DNA from: Desulfacinum hydrothermale DSM 13146
GTDB taxonomy: Bacteria > Desulfobacterota > Syntrophobacteria > Syntrophobacterales > DSM-9756
DNA length: 64,000 nt
Direction: 5' to 3'
NCBI RefSeq assembly: GCF_900176285.1
Contig: NZ_FWXF01000001.1
Location: forward strand, 437,987 to 501,986
Shown: positions 15,720-22,921 of the stretch, piece by piece
Layout: each line of letters starts with the position of its first letter
Position numbering within the stretch: position 1 is the first letter of the stretch
Notes under the pieces: model-generated
What the model was told of the DNA's origin: nothing
The model's database searches: none
What the model saw: the letters and a program-made list of their open reading frames with translations, nothing else
Position numbers and translations under genes: made by a program

Positions 15720-16396
15720 GCCCGAAAATCCTTTCCACCCCAAGCCAGTCCGTTCAGGACGGCATGACACGAACAGCTGGTGGCCAGAATGTGGCGGCCG
15801 GGCACGGCCTCCACGGCATGGAGGATATCGTGGAGATGCCCCAGGGTGTATCCTCCCACCCCGGGAGCCAACTGCCAGCTGCGCAGCACATGGATGGAAT
15901 GGCCGGGCACGGACACCCGAGCCAGATGCCGATACAGGATGCCCGGGCGGGGTTTGCCCGTGAAGGTGCAGATCTTGTCGGGCTCCGGGCAGTTGTCGGG
16001 ACATTTGAAATGAGCGAAGCTGGCATAGAGGGTTTCCCCATCGATGCGCAGCGGATTCGGCACCTGGTGGTCCATTTCCGCCGGCACGGGCAAGGGATGG
16101 GCAGAGCCCACCTTTTGGAGCCGGGACAGGACCCATTGCCAGGCCACATGGATGGGCACGGCCGGGACGATCCACAGGTTGGGTCGTTCCAGCGTGTTCA
16201 GGAAGGTCAGGGCGTCGTCTTGCACCTTCTCCACGGGGGATGGCGCGTCCACACCTTGGAGGCGGGAAGCGTCCCGGTCCACCAAAACAATGGACGCCTT
16301 CCGATAGCGGGCGGGAAGTCGGCGGGCGGCAAGGCTCCCGAAACGCCCCGCGCCTAGAACAACGATGGTGCCTGGTTGAACCGGAGGAAATTTCAT
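15710..16396 (-). CDS. Rossmann-fold protein of unknown function with a Cys cluster
   Basis: A 228-residue protein I cannot name. It begins with a dinucleotide-binding strand-turn-helix, TIVVLGAGRFGSLAARRL (residues about 10-27), and an acidic VLVDRD at the end of strand 2, which would suit NAD. Around residue 130 is FKCPDNCPEPDKIC, a Cys-rich segment that could bind metal, and a late CSCHA lies near 210. No membrane segment is evident. TrkA-N or siroheme-type Rossmann proteins are distant alternatives. Its ATG overlaps the start of the divergent DUF1992 gene by two bases (see findings). GAGG nine bases before the ATG is inside that gene. Confidence 0.75.
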   Translation of the reverse strand: MKFPPVQPGTIVVLGAGRFGSLAARRLPARYRKASIVLVDRDASRLQGVDAPSPVEKVQDDALTFLNTLERPNLWIVPAVPIHVAWQWVLSRLQKVGSAHPLPVPAEMDHQVPNPLRIDGETLYASFAHFKCPDNCPEPDKICTFTGKPRPGILYRHLARVSVPGHSIHVLRSWQLAPGVGGYTLGHLHDILHAVEAVPGRHILATSCSCHAVLNGLAWGGKDFRAHA

Positions 16397-16796
16397 GAGT
16401 AATATCCTCGCTGTTTTTGAAAAACTGGCCGAGCAGAAGATTCAAGAAGCCATGGCCCAGGGAGAATTCGACAATTTGCCCGGCAAGGGCGAACCGCTTC
16501 ACCTGGAAGATGACAGCCATTTGCCTGCGGACCTGCGCATCGCCTACAAGATCCTGAAGAACGCCGACTGCCTTCCCCCGGAGCTTCAGCTGCGCAAAGA
16601 CATCCAGACCACCGAGGAGCTCCTTGCGGGCATAAAAGACACGCAGGAGAAGTACCGTCAAATGAAAAAACTCAATTACCTGATCATGAAGCTCAACATG
16701 ATGCGGCGGGTGTCGCCCCTGCTGGAGGAAGACCAGAGATATTACCCCAAGGTGTTGGAACGGATCTCGGGCACAGAGCGGCATGGGGAAAAGTGA
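16395..16796 (+). CDS. DUF1992 (DnaJ-homologue C28-like) protein
   Basis: A 133-residue cytoplasmic protein of the DUF1992 family. It has the diagnostic AEQKIQEAMAQGEFDNLPGKGEPL at residues about 12-35, followed by helical, basic sequence. Function is not established; the family is named for a region of human DNAJC28 that lacks the J domain. GGAGG lies seven bases before the ATG, inside the opposite-strand gene. The stop overlaps the namZ start (TGATG), so the two are coupled. The start codon shares two bases with the start of the divergent Rossmann gene. Confidence 0.9.
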   Translation: MSNILAVFEKLAEQKIQEAMAQGEFDNLPGKGEPLHLEDDSHLPADLRIAYKILKNADCLPPELQLRKDIQTTEELLAGIKDTQEKYRQMKKLNYLIMKLNMMRRVSPLLEEDQRYYPKVLERISGTERHGEK

Positions 16797-17989
16797 TGGC
16801 GGAAGTTTCCGGTTGTGGCGATTCGTGTCGCTTTGGATGTGACGTTTTCCTCTCGGAGCCGCCTTCCTGGCTCTTTACCCGGCGTGTGGGAATCCTGGCC
16901 AACCAGGCGTCGGTCACCCGGGAATTCCGGAATGTGGTGGATGCGGTTGTGGCCTTGGGGGGGCGGGTGACGGCCGTCTTTTCTCCCCAACACGGGTTCT
17001 TCTCGGAAAAGCAAGCGAACATGATCGAATCGGATCATGGGATCCATCCGCGCTATGGAATCCCCGTTTTCAGCCTCTATGGTGAGGTGCGCCGGCCGAC
17101 TCCGGATATGCTCGAGCGCATCGACGTGTTTTTGATTGATTTGCAGGACGTGGGCACCCGGGTCTACACCTATGGGACCACGGTGGGGCTGTGCGTGGAG
17201 GCGGCCGCCGCCGCCGGCGTGGACGTGGTGGTGCTGGATCGGCCCAATCCCTTGGGAGGCGCGCGCCTGGAAGGGAATCTGGTCCAGGAAGAATACCGCT
17301 CTTTTGTGGGGCGCTACGCGCTCCCCATGCGCCATGGCCTGACCCTCGGGGAATTGGCCCTCTGGGTGTCCCGTTTGCTGGGACGGCCTGAAGCCGTGCA
17401 GGTGGTTCCTGTTCAGGGGTGGCGACGCGACGCTCTGTGGCCGTCCACGGGCAGACCCTGGATCTTTCCCTCTCCCAATATGCCTTCCTGGGAAACCGCG
17501 CTGGTCTATCCCGGCATGGTGCTTTTGGAGGGGACCAACGTGAGCGAAGGGCGGGGAACAACCCTGCCGTTTATGCTCTTCGGCGCTCCTTTCGTGGAGC
17601 CGGATGAGCTGGAGGCTCACCTGGACCCGCGGGATCGGCAAGGGGTGGTGCTCCGGCCGGTGAGTTTTGAGCCGACCTTCGACAAATGGGCCGGGCGCCT
17701 GTGCCGGGGGTTTCATCTTGTGGTGACCGATCCTGATCGTTTTTGGCCCTATCGTTTCGGCCTTTCCCTGCTTCGTGCCTTCCTCAGGGCCTATCCCGAT
17801 CAGTTCCAGTGGCTCCCGCCCCCCTACGAATATGACCACGAGCATCTGCCCATGGACATTCTGATTGGGGACGGCCAAATCCGAAAAGCCCTGGAAGAAG
17901 GCGAAAGCTTGGACCACCTGGAGGCCCGGTGGCTGAGCGATTTGAAAGAGTTCGAAGCGTCTTGCAAACCAGCGCTTGTCTATTCCTGA
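16796..17989 (+). CDS. namZ: Exo-beta-N-acetylmuramidase NamZ (DUF1343)
   Basis: A 397-residue DUF1343 protein. The family founder, Bacillus subtilis YbbC/NamZ, removes terminal N-acetylmuramic acid from wall fragments. Typical blocks are VGILANQASVT, VFSPQHGFF, DLQDVGTRVYTY, VLDRPNPLGG and GTNVSEGRGTTLPF. No signal peptide is visible, so it would act in the cytoplasm on imported fragments, or use a non-Sec route. The ATG at 16796 overlaps the DUF1992 stop. Other recycling enzymes (mpl, an AmiE-like hydrolase, ldcA) lie 11-16 kb away. Confidence 0.92.
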   Translation: MAEVSGCGDSCRFGCDVFLSEPPSWLFTRRVGILANQASVTREFRNVVDAVVALGGRVTAVFSPQHGFFSEKQANMIESDHGIHPRYGIPVFSLYGEVRRPTPDMLERIDVFLIDLQDVGTRVYTYGTTVGLCVEAAAAAGVDVVVLDRPNPLGGARLEGNLVQEEYRSFVGRYALPMRHGLTLGELALWVSRLLGRPEAVQVVPVQGWRRDALWPSTGRPWIFPSPNMPSWETALVYPGMVLLEGTNVSEGRGTTLPFMLFGAPFVEPDELEAHLDPRDRQGVVLRPVSFEPTFDKWAGRLCRGFHLVVTDPDRFWPYRFGLSLLRAFLRAYPDQFQWLPPPYEYDHEHLPMDILIGDGQIRKALEEGESLDHLEARWLSDLKEFEASCKPALVYS

Positions 17990-18020
17990 GGGGATGTGGG
18001 CTCGGAAAAACCCCCTTCCA

Positions 18021-18040
18021 TTGGCGGCCGGTCCCGCCAA
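18021..18040. terminator. Hairpin between converging namZ and nadE
   Basis: TTGGCGG (18021-18027) pairs with CCGCCAA (18034-18040). The stem ends one base before the nadE stop. There is no strong T tract on either side. Confidence 0.35.
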
Positions 18041-18041
18041 G

Positions 18042-19472
18042 TCAACTTTCGAAGGTCAACAAAACCGCTTCGGCCACTTCCCGCATGGAACGGCGGCTAT
18101 CCATGCTCTTTTTCTGGATCCAACGGTAGGCTTCTTCGCCGGAAAGCTGCAATCGATCCATCAAGAGGTCCTTGGCACGATCGATGATCTTGCGTTTTTC
18201 CAGCTCCTCTTGGATGACTCGTGTCTGCACCAGCAGTTCCGTATTTTCGATGGCCACGGCGGCCTGATTGGCCACCGCTGTCAGGACGTTCTTCTCCAGG
18301 TCCGTAAAGTGATGTTCAAAAGACGTGTAGCAGTTGATGACGCCGATGACCCGGTCTTTGACCCGCATGGGCATGCTCAACATGGACACCAGCCCCAGAC
18401 GCCGAGCCAGCTCTTTTTCCTTGAAGTAAGGATCCTTGAGGACATCCAGGGCCACGTAGGGCCGGTCTTCCACCACCACCTTGCCCACCACGCCTTCACC
18501 GACCTTGACGGTCCTGTCCTTGACGTATTCGGGGTTGATGGCCTGGGTGGCTCGCAGCCGCAGCGCTTGCGCCTTTTCATCCAGGAGCCAGAGACTACAG
18601 ACGCTGGAATTCATGACCTCCGCCGTGACCATGACGATCAACCGAAGGATGTCTTCCAGGTAGTGTTCAGAGGTGATGGCCTTGCTGATAAGGGTGAGGG
18701 CCTCCACGCTCTTATCGGCGCTCGTGCCATCAGCCTGGGGGAGTCCCAGGAACCGCGGCGGAGGCATGCGTTTGTGGGCGGATGCCTCCTGCAGGGTTCG
18801 GATCTTTTGGGCCACCTGCGGATCCACTGCTTCCACCTGCCCCTGGAGGAAGGAATCCAGCTGCTCGTAGGTAAAGCCCAGCTCTCCTTCGTCCGTCTGC
18901 CCCTCCCAGAGTCCCGCCGAAGGGGGACGTTCGATGATTTCCCGGGGTAGTTCCAGCGCCCGTGCCAAGATCCGCACTTCGCCTTTGAGAAGGTGGATGA
19001 TGGGCTGGAGGTCGGCCGCTCCGTCCGCGTGCTTGGTGAAGTAACCGATCTCCCATTCGCTCCGGTTGCTCGTTCCGAGCACCAGGTAATGGTGCGATGC
19101 CGCCCGATGGTAAAGGGTGGCCATGCGGAGTCGTGCCTTGAGGTTTCCACAGAGCTTGGGATCCGCCGGTCCGAGCGCGTGTAAGAAGGCGTCGAAAACG
19201 GGGCTCAAGTCGATCTCTTCGACCGGCAGACCGATGTGCTGCGCCACTCGACGGGCGTCCTGCAGGTCCGCGGGGCTGCTGTGGCAGGGTAGGAGCAGGC
19301 CCAGCGTGTTTTGTCCCAGGGCCTTATGGGCCAGGGCGGCGCACACCGCCGAGTCGATGCCGCCGCTGATGCCGATCACCACGCCCCTGGCGCCGGCTTC
19401 CCGGACACGGTGGGCGATCCACTGGCTGATGTCTTCTGCATGCTGAAGAGCGACTTGTTCGTTCGGGATCAT
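18042..19472 (-). CDS. nadE: NAD synthase fused to GAF and ANTAR domains
   Basis: A 476-residue protein with three parts. Residues about 1-245 form an ammonia-dependent NAD synthase: PP-loop GISGGIDSAVCAAL, then LGTSNRSEWEIGYFTKHADGAADLQPI, the deamido-NAD site. Residues about 255-405 form a GAF domain (EDILRLIVMVTAEVM, SMLSMPMRVKDRVIGVINCY). Residues about 415-476 match an ANTAR RNA-binding domain (AKDLLMDRLQLSGEEAYRWI, then SMREVAEAVL). NadE makes NAD from deamido-NAD, ATP and ammonia. GAF-ANTAR proteins normally sense a signal and bind paired hexaloop RNA to prevent termination. The reading frame is continuous with no start signal at the junction, so I read it as one polypeptide. Translation may be coupled to sequence before it. 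Confidence 0.88.
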   Translation of the reverse strand: MIPNEQVALQHAEDISQWIAHRVREAGARGVVIGISGGIDSAVCAALAHKALGQNTLGLLLPCHSSPADLQDARRVAQHIGLPVEEIDLSPVFDAFLHALGPADPKLCGNLKARLRMATLYHRAASHHYLVLGTSNRSEWEIGYFTKHADGAADLQPIIHLLKGEVRILARALELPREIIERPPSAGLWEGQTDEGELGFTYEQLDSFLQGQVEAVDPQVAQKIRTLQEASAHKRMPPPRFLGLPQADGTSADKSVEALTLISKAITSEHYLEDILRLIVMVTAEVMNSSVCSLWLLDEKAQALRLRATQAINPEYVKDRTVKVGEGVVGKVVVEDRPYVALDVLKDPYFKEKELARRLGLVSMLSMPMRVKDRVIGVINCYTSFEHHFTDLEKNVLTAVANQAAVAIENTELLVQTRVIQEELEKRKIIDRAKDLLMDRLQLSGEEAYRWIQKKSMDSRRSMREVAEAVLLTFES

Positions 19473-19714
19473 GTCCTGCCTTCTTCTTTTTCGCTGGGCC
19501 TGGATGGCGTCCTGGGTGGTGGAACCGCCGCGGGCCAGGCCTTGGCTCCCACCTTACCGGTCTCTCCGGGGGCTGTGCGATCCTGCCACGGGCGGCCCGT
19601 TTTCGGATCGTGCCTTCCCAACATCAGCCATGGTGCAACCCTTTTGCCGGCTGGATCCTTGGTTGGCGAAGCAAGTCGCAATGGGCCTTGGTTTCAACCG
19701 GCGTTCTCAGCCCC

Positions 19715-19728
19715 TGCCTCGCGAGGCA
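19715..19728. repeat. Perfect 14-base palindrome after lepB
   Basis: TGCCTCGCGAGGCA lies four bases past the lepB stop. The stem is strong but no T tract follows, so it may mark the end of the lepB message or protect its 3-prime end. Confidence 0.4.
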
Positions 19729-19731
19729 CCG

Positions 19732-20397
19732 TCAGTGGAGCAGATGACCGATCCTGTTCCAGCGCACGTAACATCGGGCCGGGTCCAGCGTGAGCTCCCC
19801 CTCCTTGTTCCAGGACCAGTAGATGATAAAGGCCTTGCCTTTGAGATCCGATTCGTCCACGAATTTCCAGAAGCGGCTGTCGTAGCTTTCGTCTCGGTTG
19901 TCGCCCATGACGAAAAAGCTGTGGGGTGGGACCACAAGCGGGCCCAAATTGTCGCGAGGGCTCACGGCTCCGGGCAAAATTCTGGGGTCCGTGAACCGGG
20001 CGTAAGGTTCTTTCAACGGTTGTCCATTGACGAAAACTTTTTTGTTCCGTATGACTATGGTGTCGCCCGGTAAGCCTATCACTCTTTTGATGAAGTCTTT
20101 GGACGGATCCTGGGGGTACTTGAAGACCACGATGTCTCCCCTCTGTGGGCTCCCCAGATGGATGATCTCCTTGTCCAGGACAGGGATTTTGAGGCCGTAG
20201 CTGAACTTGCTGACCAGAATGTGATCCCCGATGAGCAAGGTGTTCTTCATGGACCCGGAAGGGATCTTGAAAGCCTGAACCACAAAGGCCCGGATGAAAA
20301 GGGCCAGCAGGACGGCCACCACGACGGCTTCGGTGTACTCGCGAAAGGTGCTCTTTTTTTTGTCTCGTGACGCGCGGGTGAATGAAAAAAAATTCAA
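19732..20397 (-). CDS. lepB: Signal peptidase I
   Basis: A 221-residue membrane protease that removes signal peptides from Sec and Tat substrates. It has one N-terminal TM helix (residues about 23-43), then the nucleophile motif IPSGSM with Ser49, KRVIGLPGD with the catalytic Lys near residue 108, and the box GDNRDESYDSRFW near 180. Length is typical for a single-TM form. The ATG at 20397 follows AGGTTGC, a weak ribosome site. It diverges from pilM. Confidence 0.96.
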   Translation of the reverse strand: MNFFSFTRASRDKKKSTFREYTEAVVVAVLLALFIRAFVVQAFKIPSGSMKNTLLIGDHILVSKFSYGLKIPVLDKEIIHLGSPQRGDIVVFKYPQDPSKDFIKRVIGLPGDTIVIRNKKVFVNGQPLKEPYARFTDPRILPGAVSPRDNLGPLVVPPHSFFVMGDNRDESYDSRFWKFVDESDLKGKAFIIYWSWNKEGELTLDPARCYVRWNRIGHLLH

Positions 20398-20443
20398 TGC
20401 AACCTCCCATTCTGCCGAATTAAAAAAAGAGGTCCAAATTCGT

Positions 20444-20471
20444 TTGTGGATAGACGAGCCAAGATGATAAA
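20444..20471 (+). promoter_or_regulatory. Candidate promoter for pilMNOQ
   Basis: TTGTGG (20444-20449) and GATAAA (20466-20471) are separated by 16 bases, 57 bp upstream of the pilM ATG, in the AT-rich lepB-pilM divergent spacer. Confidence 0.4.
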
Positions 20472-20527
20472 TAACAAATCCCGATGTGTGTCAATCCCTA
20501 TTCGATGAAGGGGCCGAACGAGTCGCC

Positions 20528-21583
20528 ATGTTGCGAAGAAAAAAAGAGATTGTGGGGCTGGATCTGGGGTCGCACGCCATTAAGATGGTGCGTCTTGTGG
20601 AAGGCAAAGCGGGCTATCGCTTGGATAGCCTGGGAATGGCCATGGTGCCCCACGAGGCTTTCTCGGAGGGGCGGATCGAGAAGCCCGAGCTGATCGCGGA
20701 CGTCTTACGAAAGCTGGCCAAGAATCTCCAGATCAAGCCCGGTCCCGTGGCCACGTCGGTTTCCGGCTACGAGGTGATGATCAAGACCATCGAGATGCCC
20801 TCCATGTCCGAGGAGGAGGTGGAAAAGAGACTCCGTGGAGAAATCGCCCAGTACGTGCCCTATCAACTGGAAGAAGTGAACGTGGATTTCGAGATCCTGG
20901 ACCTGTCCAAGGAGCGTCCCCACCACATGGAGGTCCTCTTGGTGGCGGCCAAGAAGGAGTCGGTGGCCGAATATGCGGCGCTGATTGAGAAAGCGGGTTT
21001 CGAGCCGGCGGTGGTGGACGTGGACTACTTCGCTTTGGGCAACGCCTTCGAGGCGGTCCATGGCGTCTTCCCGGATCAAGACATCCTTTTAATGGATATC
21101 GGTGCCACCAAGACCACTCTGACCATCGTGCGGGGCGGTCGGCCCGTTTTCATGCGCGATTTGATGGCGGGCGGCCGGAGCATCACGGAACGGATCGCCT
21201 CGGAATTGCAGGTGGATGTGGAGCGGGCGGAGCGGATCAAGCTCGGCCTGGGCTCGGAGCAGGTGGAGGCGTCGCGCCTGGAGGCGGCCTTCATGGGGGC
21301 GGTGGGCGACTGGCTGGCCGACGTGCGCCGGGCCATGGATTTTTATTACACCACCTATCCGGAATCCAGGATTCATAAGATCTACCTGAGCGGCGGCTCG
21401 GCGAGGCTGCCGGGCCTCGATGCCCTGGTCAAGAACGAGCTGGGTGTGGATGTGGACCTATTCAATCCTTTGCTGCGCCTGGAGGCCGGCCCGAACAAGT
21501 TCGATCCCGATTACCTGGATCAGGTGGGGCCGCAGATGGCCATTTGCGTTGGGTTGGGGCTGAGGAGAGCGGACGACAAATGA
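20528..21583 (+). CDS. pilM: Type IV pilus assembly protein PilM
   Basis: A 351-residue actin-like cytoplasmic ATPase that binds the PilN tail and links the inner-membrane alignment complex to the pilus motor. VGLDLGSHAIKMVRL (residues about 8-22) is the phosphate 1 motif, LMDIGATKTTLTIV (about 190) is phosphate 2, and IYLSGGSARLPGLDAL (about 290) is the adenosine motif. The ATG at 20528 is preferred because it gives the standard N-terminus. Its stop overlaps the pilN start as ATGA. Confidence 0.95.
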   Translation: MLRRKKEIVGLDLGSHAIKMVRLVEGKAGYRLDSLGMAMVPHEAFSEGRIEKPELIADVLRKLAKNLQIKPGPVATSVSGYEVMIKTIEMPSMSEEEVEKRLRGEIAQYVPYQLEEVNVDFEILDLSKERPHHMEVLLVAAKKESVAEYAALIEKAGFEPAVVDVDYFALGNAFEAVHGVFPDQDILLMDIGATKTTLTIVRGGRPVFMRDLMAGGRSITERIASELQVDVERAERIKLGLGSEQVEASRLEAAFMGAVGDWLADVRRAMDFYYTTYPESRIHKIYLSGGSARLPGLDALVKNELGVDVDLFNPLLRLEAGPNKFDPDYLDQVGPQMAICVGLGLRRADDK

Positions 21584-22233
21584 TTCGCATCAATCTGCTG
21601 CCGGTTCGAAAGAAAGAAAAGAAGAGCACCGCCCGTCAGATTCTGTTGCTTTACGGGCTGTGTGTCATCCTCACAGGCATCGGCATCTTTTACCTCTGGC
21701 AGACCCAGGCGCGGGAAATCGACCGGCTGAGCAAGCGGGACGCCCAGCTGCGGGCCGAAGTGGCCAAGTACGCCAAGTATGAAAGACTGGTCAAGGAGAT
21801 CCAAAAGAAGAAAGAGGTCATCGAACGAAAGAAAACGGTGATCCGCGGTCTTCAAAAGGACCGGGACCAGATGGCCCGGAACCTGGCCCTGATGAGCCTC
21901 CTGGTTCCTCCGGAAAAGATATGGTTCCAGAGCCTGTCGCTGAGCGGCGGGCGGGCGGATATCAACGGCATCGCCAGAAGCAACGAGGCCATTGCTGAAT
22001 TCATGAGAAACCTTCGGGCGTCGCCCTATGTTTTCAAGGACAGCGTGCAGCTTTCCCACTCAAAACAGGTGACCATCGCAGGGCGCAAATTGAGGGAGTT
22101 CAAGCTGAGTTGTTCCATACGCGCCTATTCTGAACTGAGGGCCGCGTTGCAAGAGCAAAAAGCGAAGGAAAAGACCGGGACCACGCCATCCGCCCCGCAA
22201 GGCGCCAAGTCCGTATCCCAACCGCAAGGGTAA
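21580..22233 (+). CDS. pilN: Type IV pilus assembly protein PilN
   Basis: A 217-residue bitopic inner-membrane protein. The conserved cytoplasmic N-terminus MIRINLLPVRKKEKK binds PilM. One TM helix spans residues about 22-42, followed by a periplasmic coiled coil and a ferredoxin-like domain. The last 30 residues are Ser/Pro/Gln-rich and variable. It is coupled to pilM and followed by pilO after 15 bases. Confidence 0.93.
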   Translation: MIRINLLPVRKKEKKSTARQILLLYGLCVILTGIGIFYLWQTQAREIDRLSKRDAQLRAEVAKYAKYERLVKEIQKKKEVIERKKTVIRGLQKDRDQMARNLALMSLLVPPEKIWFQSLSLSGGRADINGIARSNEAIAEFMRNLRASPYVFKDSVQLSHSKQVTIAGRKLREFKLSCSIRAYSELRAALQEQKAKEKTGTTPSAPQGAKSVSQPQG

Positions 22234-22248
22234 AGTCCGGAGTCGCTG

Positions 22249-22860
22249 ATGAGATGGAATCCCCCTTCCATGCAAAGCATTGAAGAACGAGTGGATGCCC
22301 TTCCCAATTCCCAGAAGGTGCTGATCTTTGTGCTGACGCTGGTCCTGCTGGCGGGGGCCTTCTACTTTCTCAAATACAAGCCCCAGGAAAAGGAAATCCG
22401 CCGTCTTCGCTCCAGCGTTCAGTCCCAGGAGCGGCGGCTGGCGCAGCTCAAAAAGTATGCCGCCCAGTACGAAACGCTGCAGGAAGAGCTTCGCAAGTCG
22501 GAAGAAGAGTTTCAGGCCCTGCTGGCCCTTCTGCCGGATCGGCGGGAGATACCCGAACTTTTGGAAACCGTTTCCGGCATCGGGGCTCAGGAAGGCCTGG
22601 AAAACCTGCTGTTCCAGCCCCAAGGGGAGCAAAAGCATGAATTCCATGCCACCATTCCCGTGCGGTTGGACATGGTGGGCACCTTCCATCAGCTCGGATC
22701 TTTCCTGGACAAGATCAGCCGGCTGAATCGCATCATCCGGGTGAAGGCCCTTTCCCTCAAGCGAAGAAAAGACTCCGCCCTTCAGATCAATTGTGACATC
22801 CAGACGTTCCGCTTTTTGGAAGAACATGAAAGAACTTCCGGCTCGGCAAAGAAGAAATAG
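22249..22860 (+). CDS. pilO: Type IV pilus assembly protein PilO
   Basis: A 203-residue inner-membrane protein, with a TM helix at residues about 23-42 (VLIFVLTLVLLAGAFYFL). A long coiled coil (about 45-95) and a ferredoxin-like periplasmic fold follow (FHATIPVRLDMVGTFHQLGSFLDKI is the family signature). It pairs with PilN to form the alignment ring. In most proteobacteria pilP follows; here the next gene is the secretin. Confidence 0.93.
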   Translation: MRWNPPSMQSIEERVDALPNSQKVLIFVLTLVLLAGAFYFLKYKPQEKEIRRLRSSVQSQERRLAQLKKYAAQYETLQEELRKSEEEFQALLALLPDRREIPELLETVSGIGAQEGLENLLFQPQGEQKHEFHATIPVRLDMVGTFHQLGSFLDKISRLNRIIRVKALSLKRRKDSALQINCDIQTFRFLEEHERTSGSAKKK

Positions 22861-22921
22861 TTGATTGGATCACAAAGGCCGTTGTATGCCTTGGCGAACT
22901 CACGAGACAGGCGGGAAGCAT

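Noticed and set aside
19469-19681. A 70-residue frame whose stop overlaps the nadE start as ATGA
   Set aside because: The overlap looks like coupling, but the product is Pro/Arg-rich with no family, has no good ribosome site and no clear codon bias. Kept only as a remote possibility.
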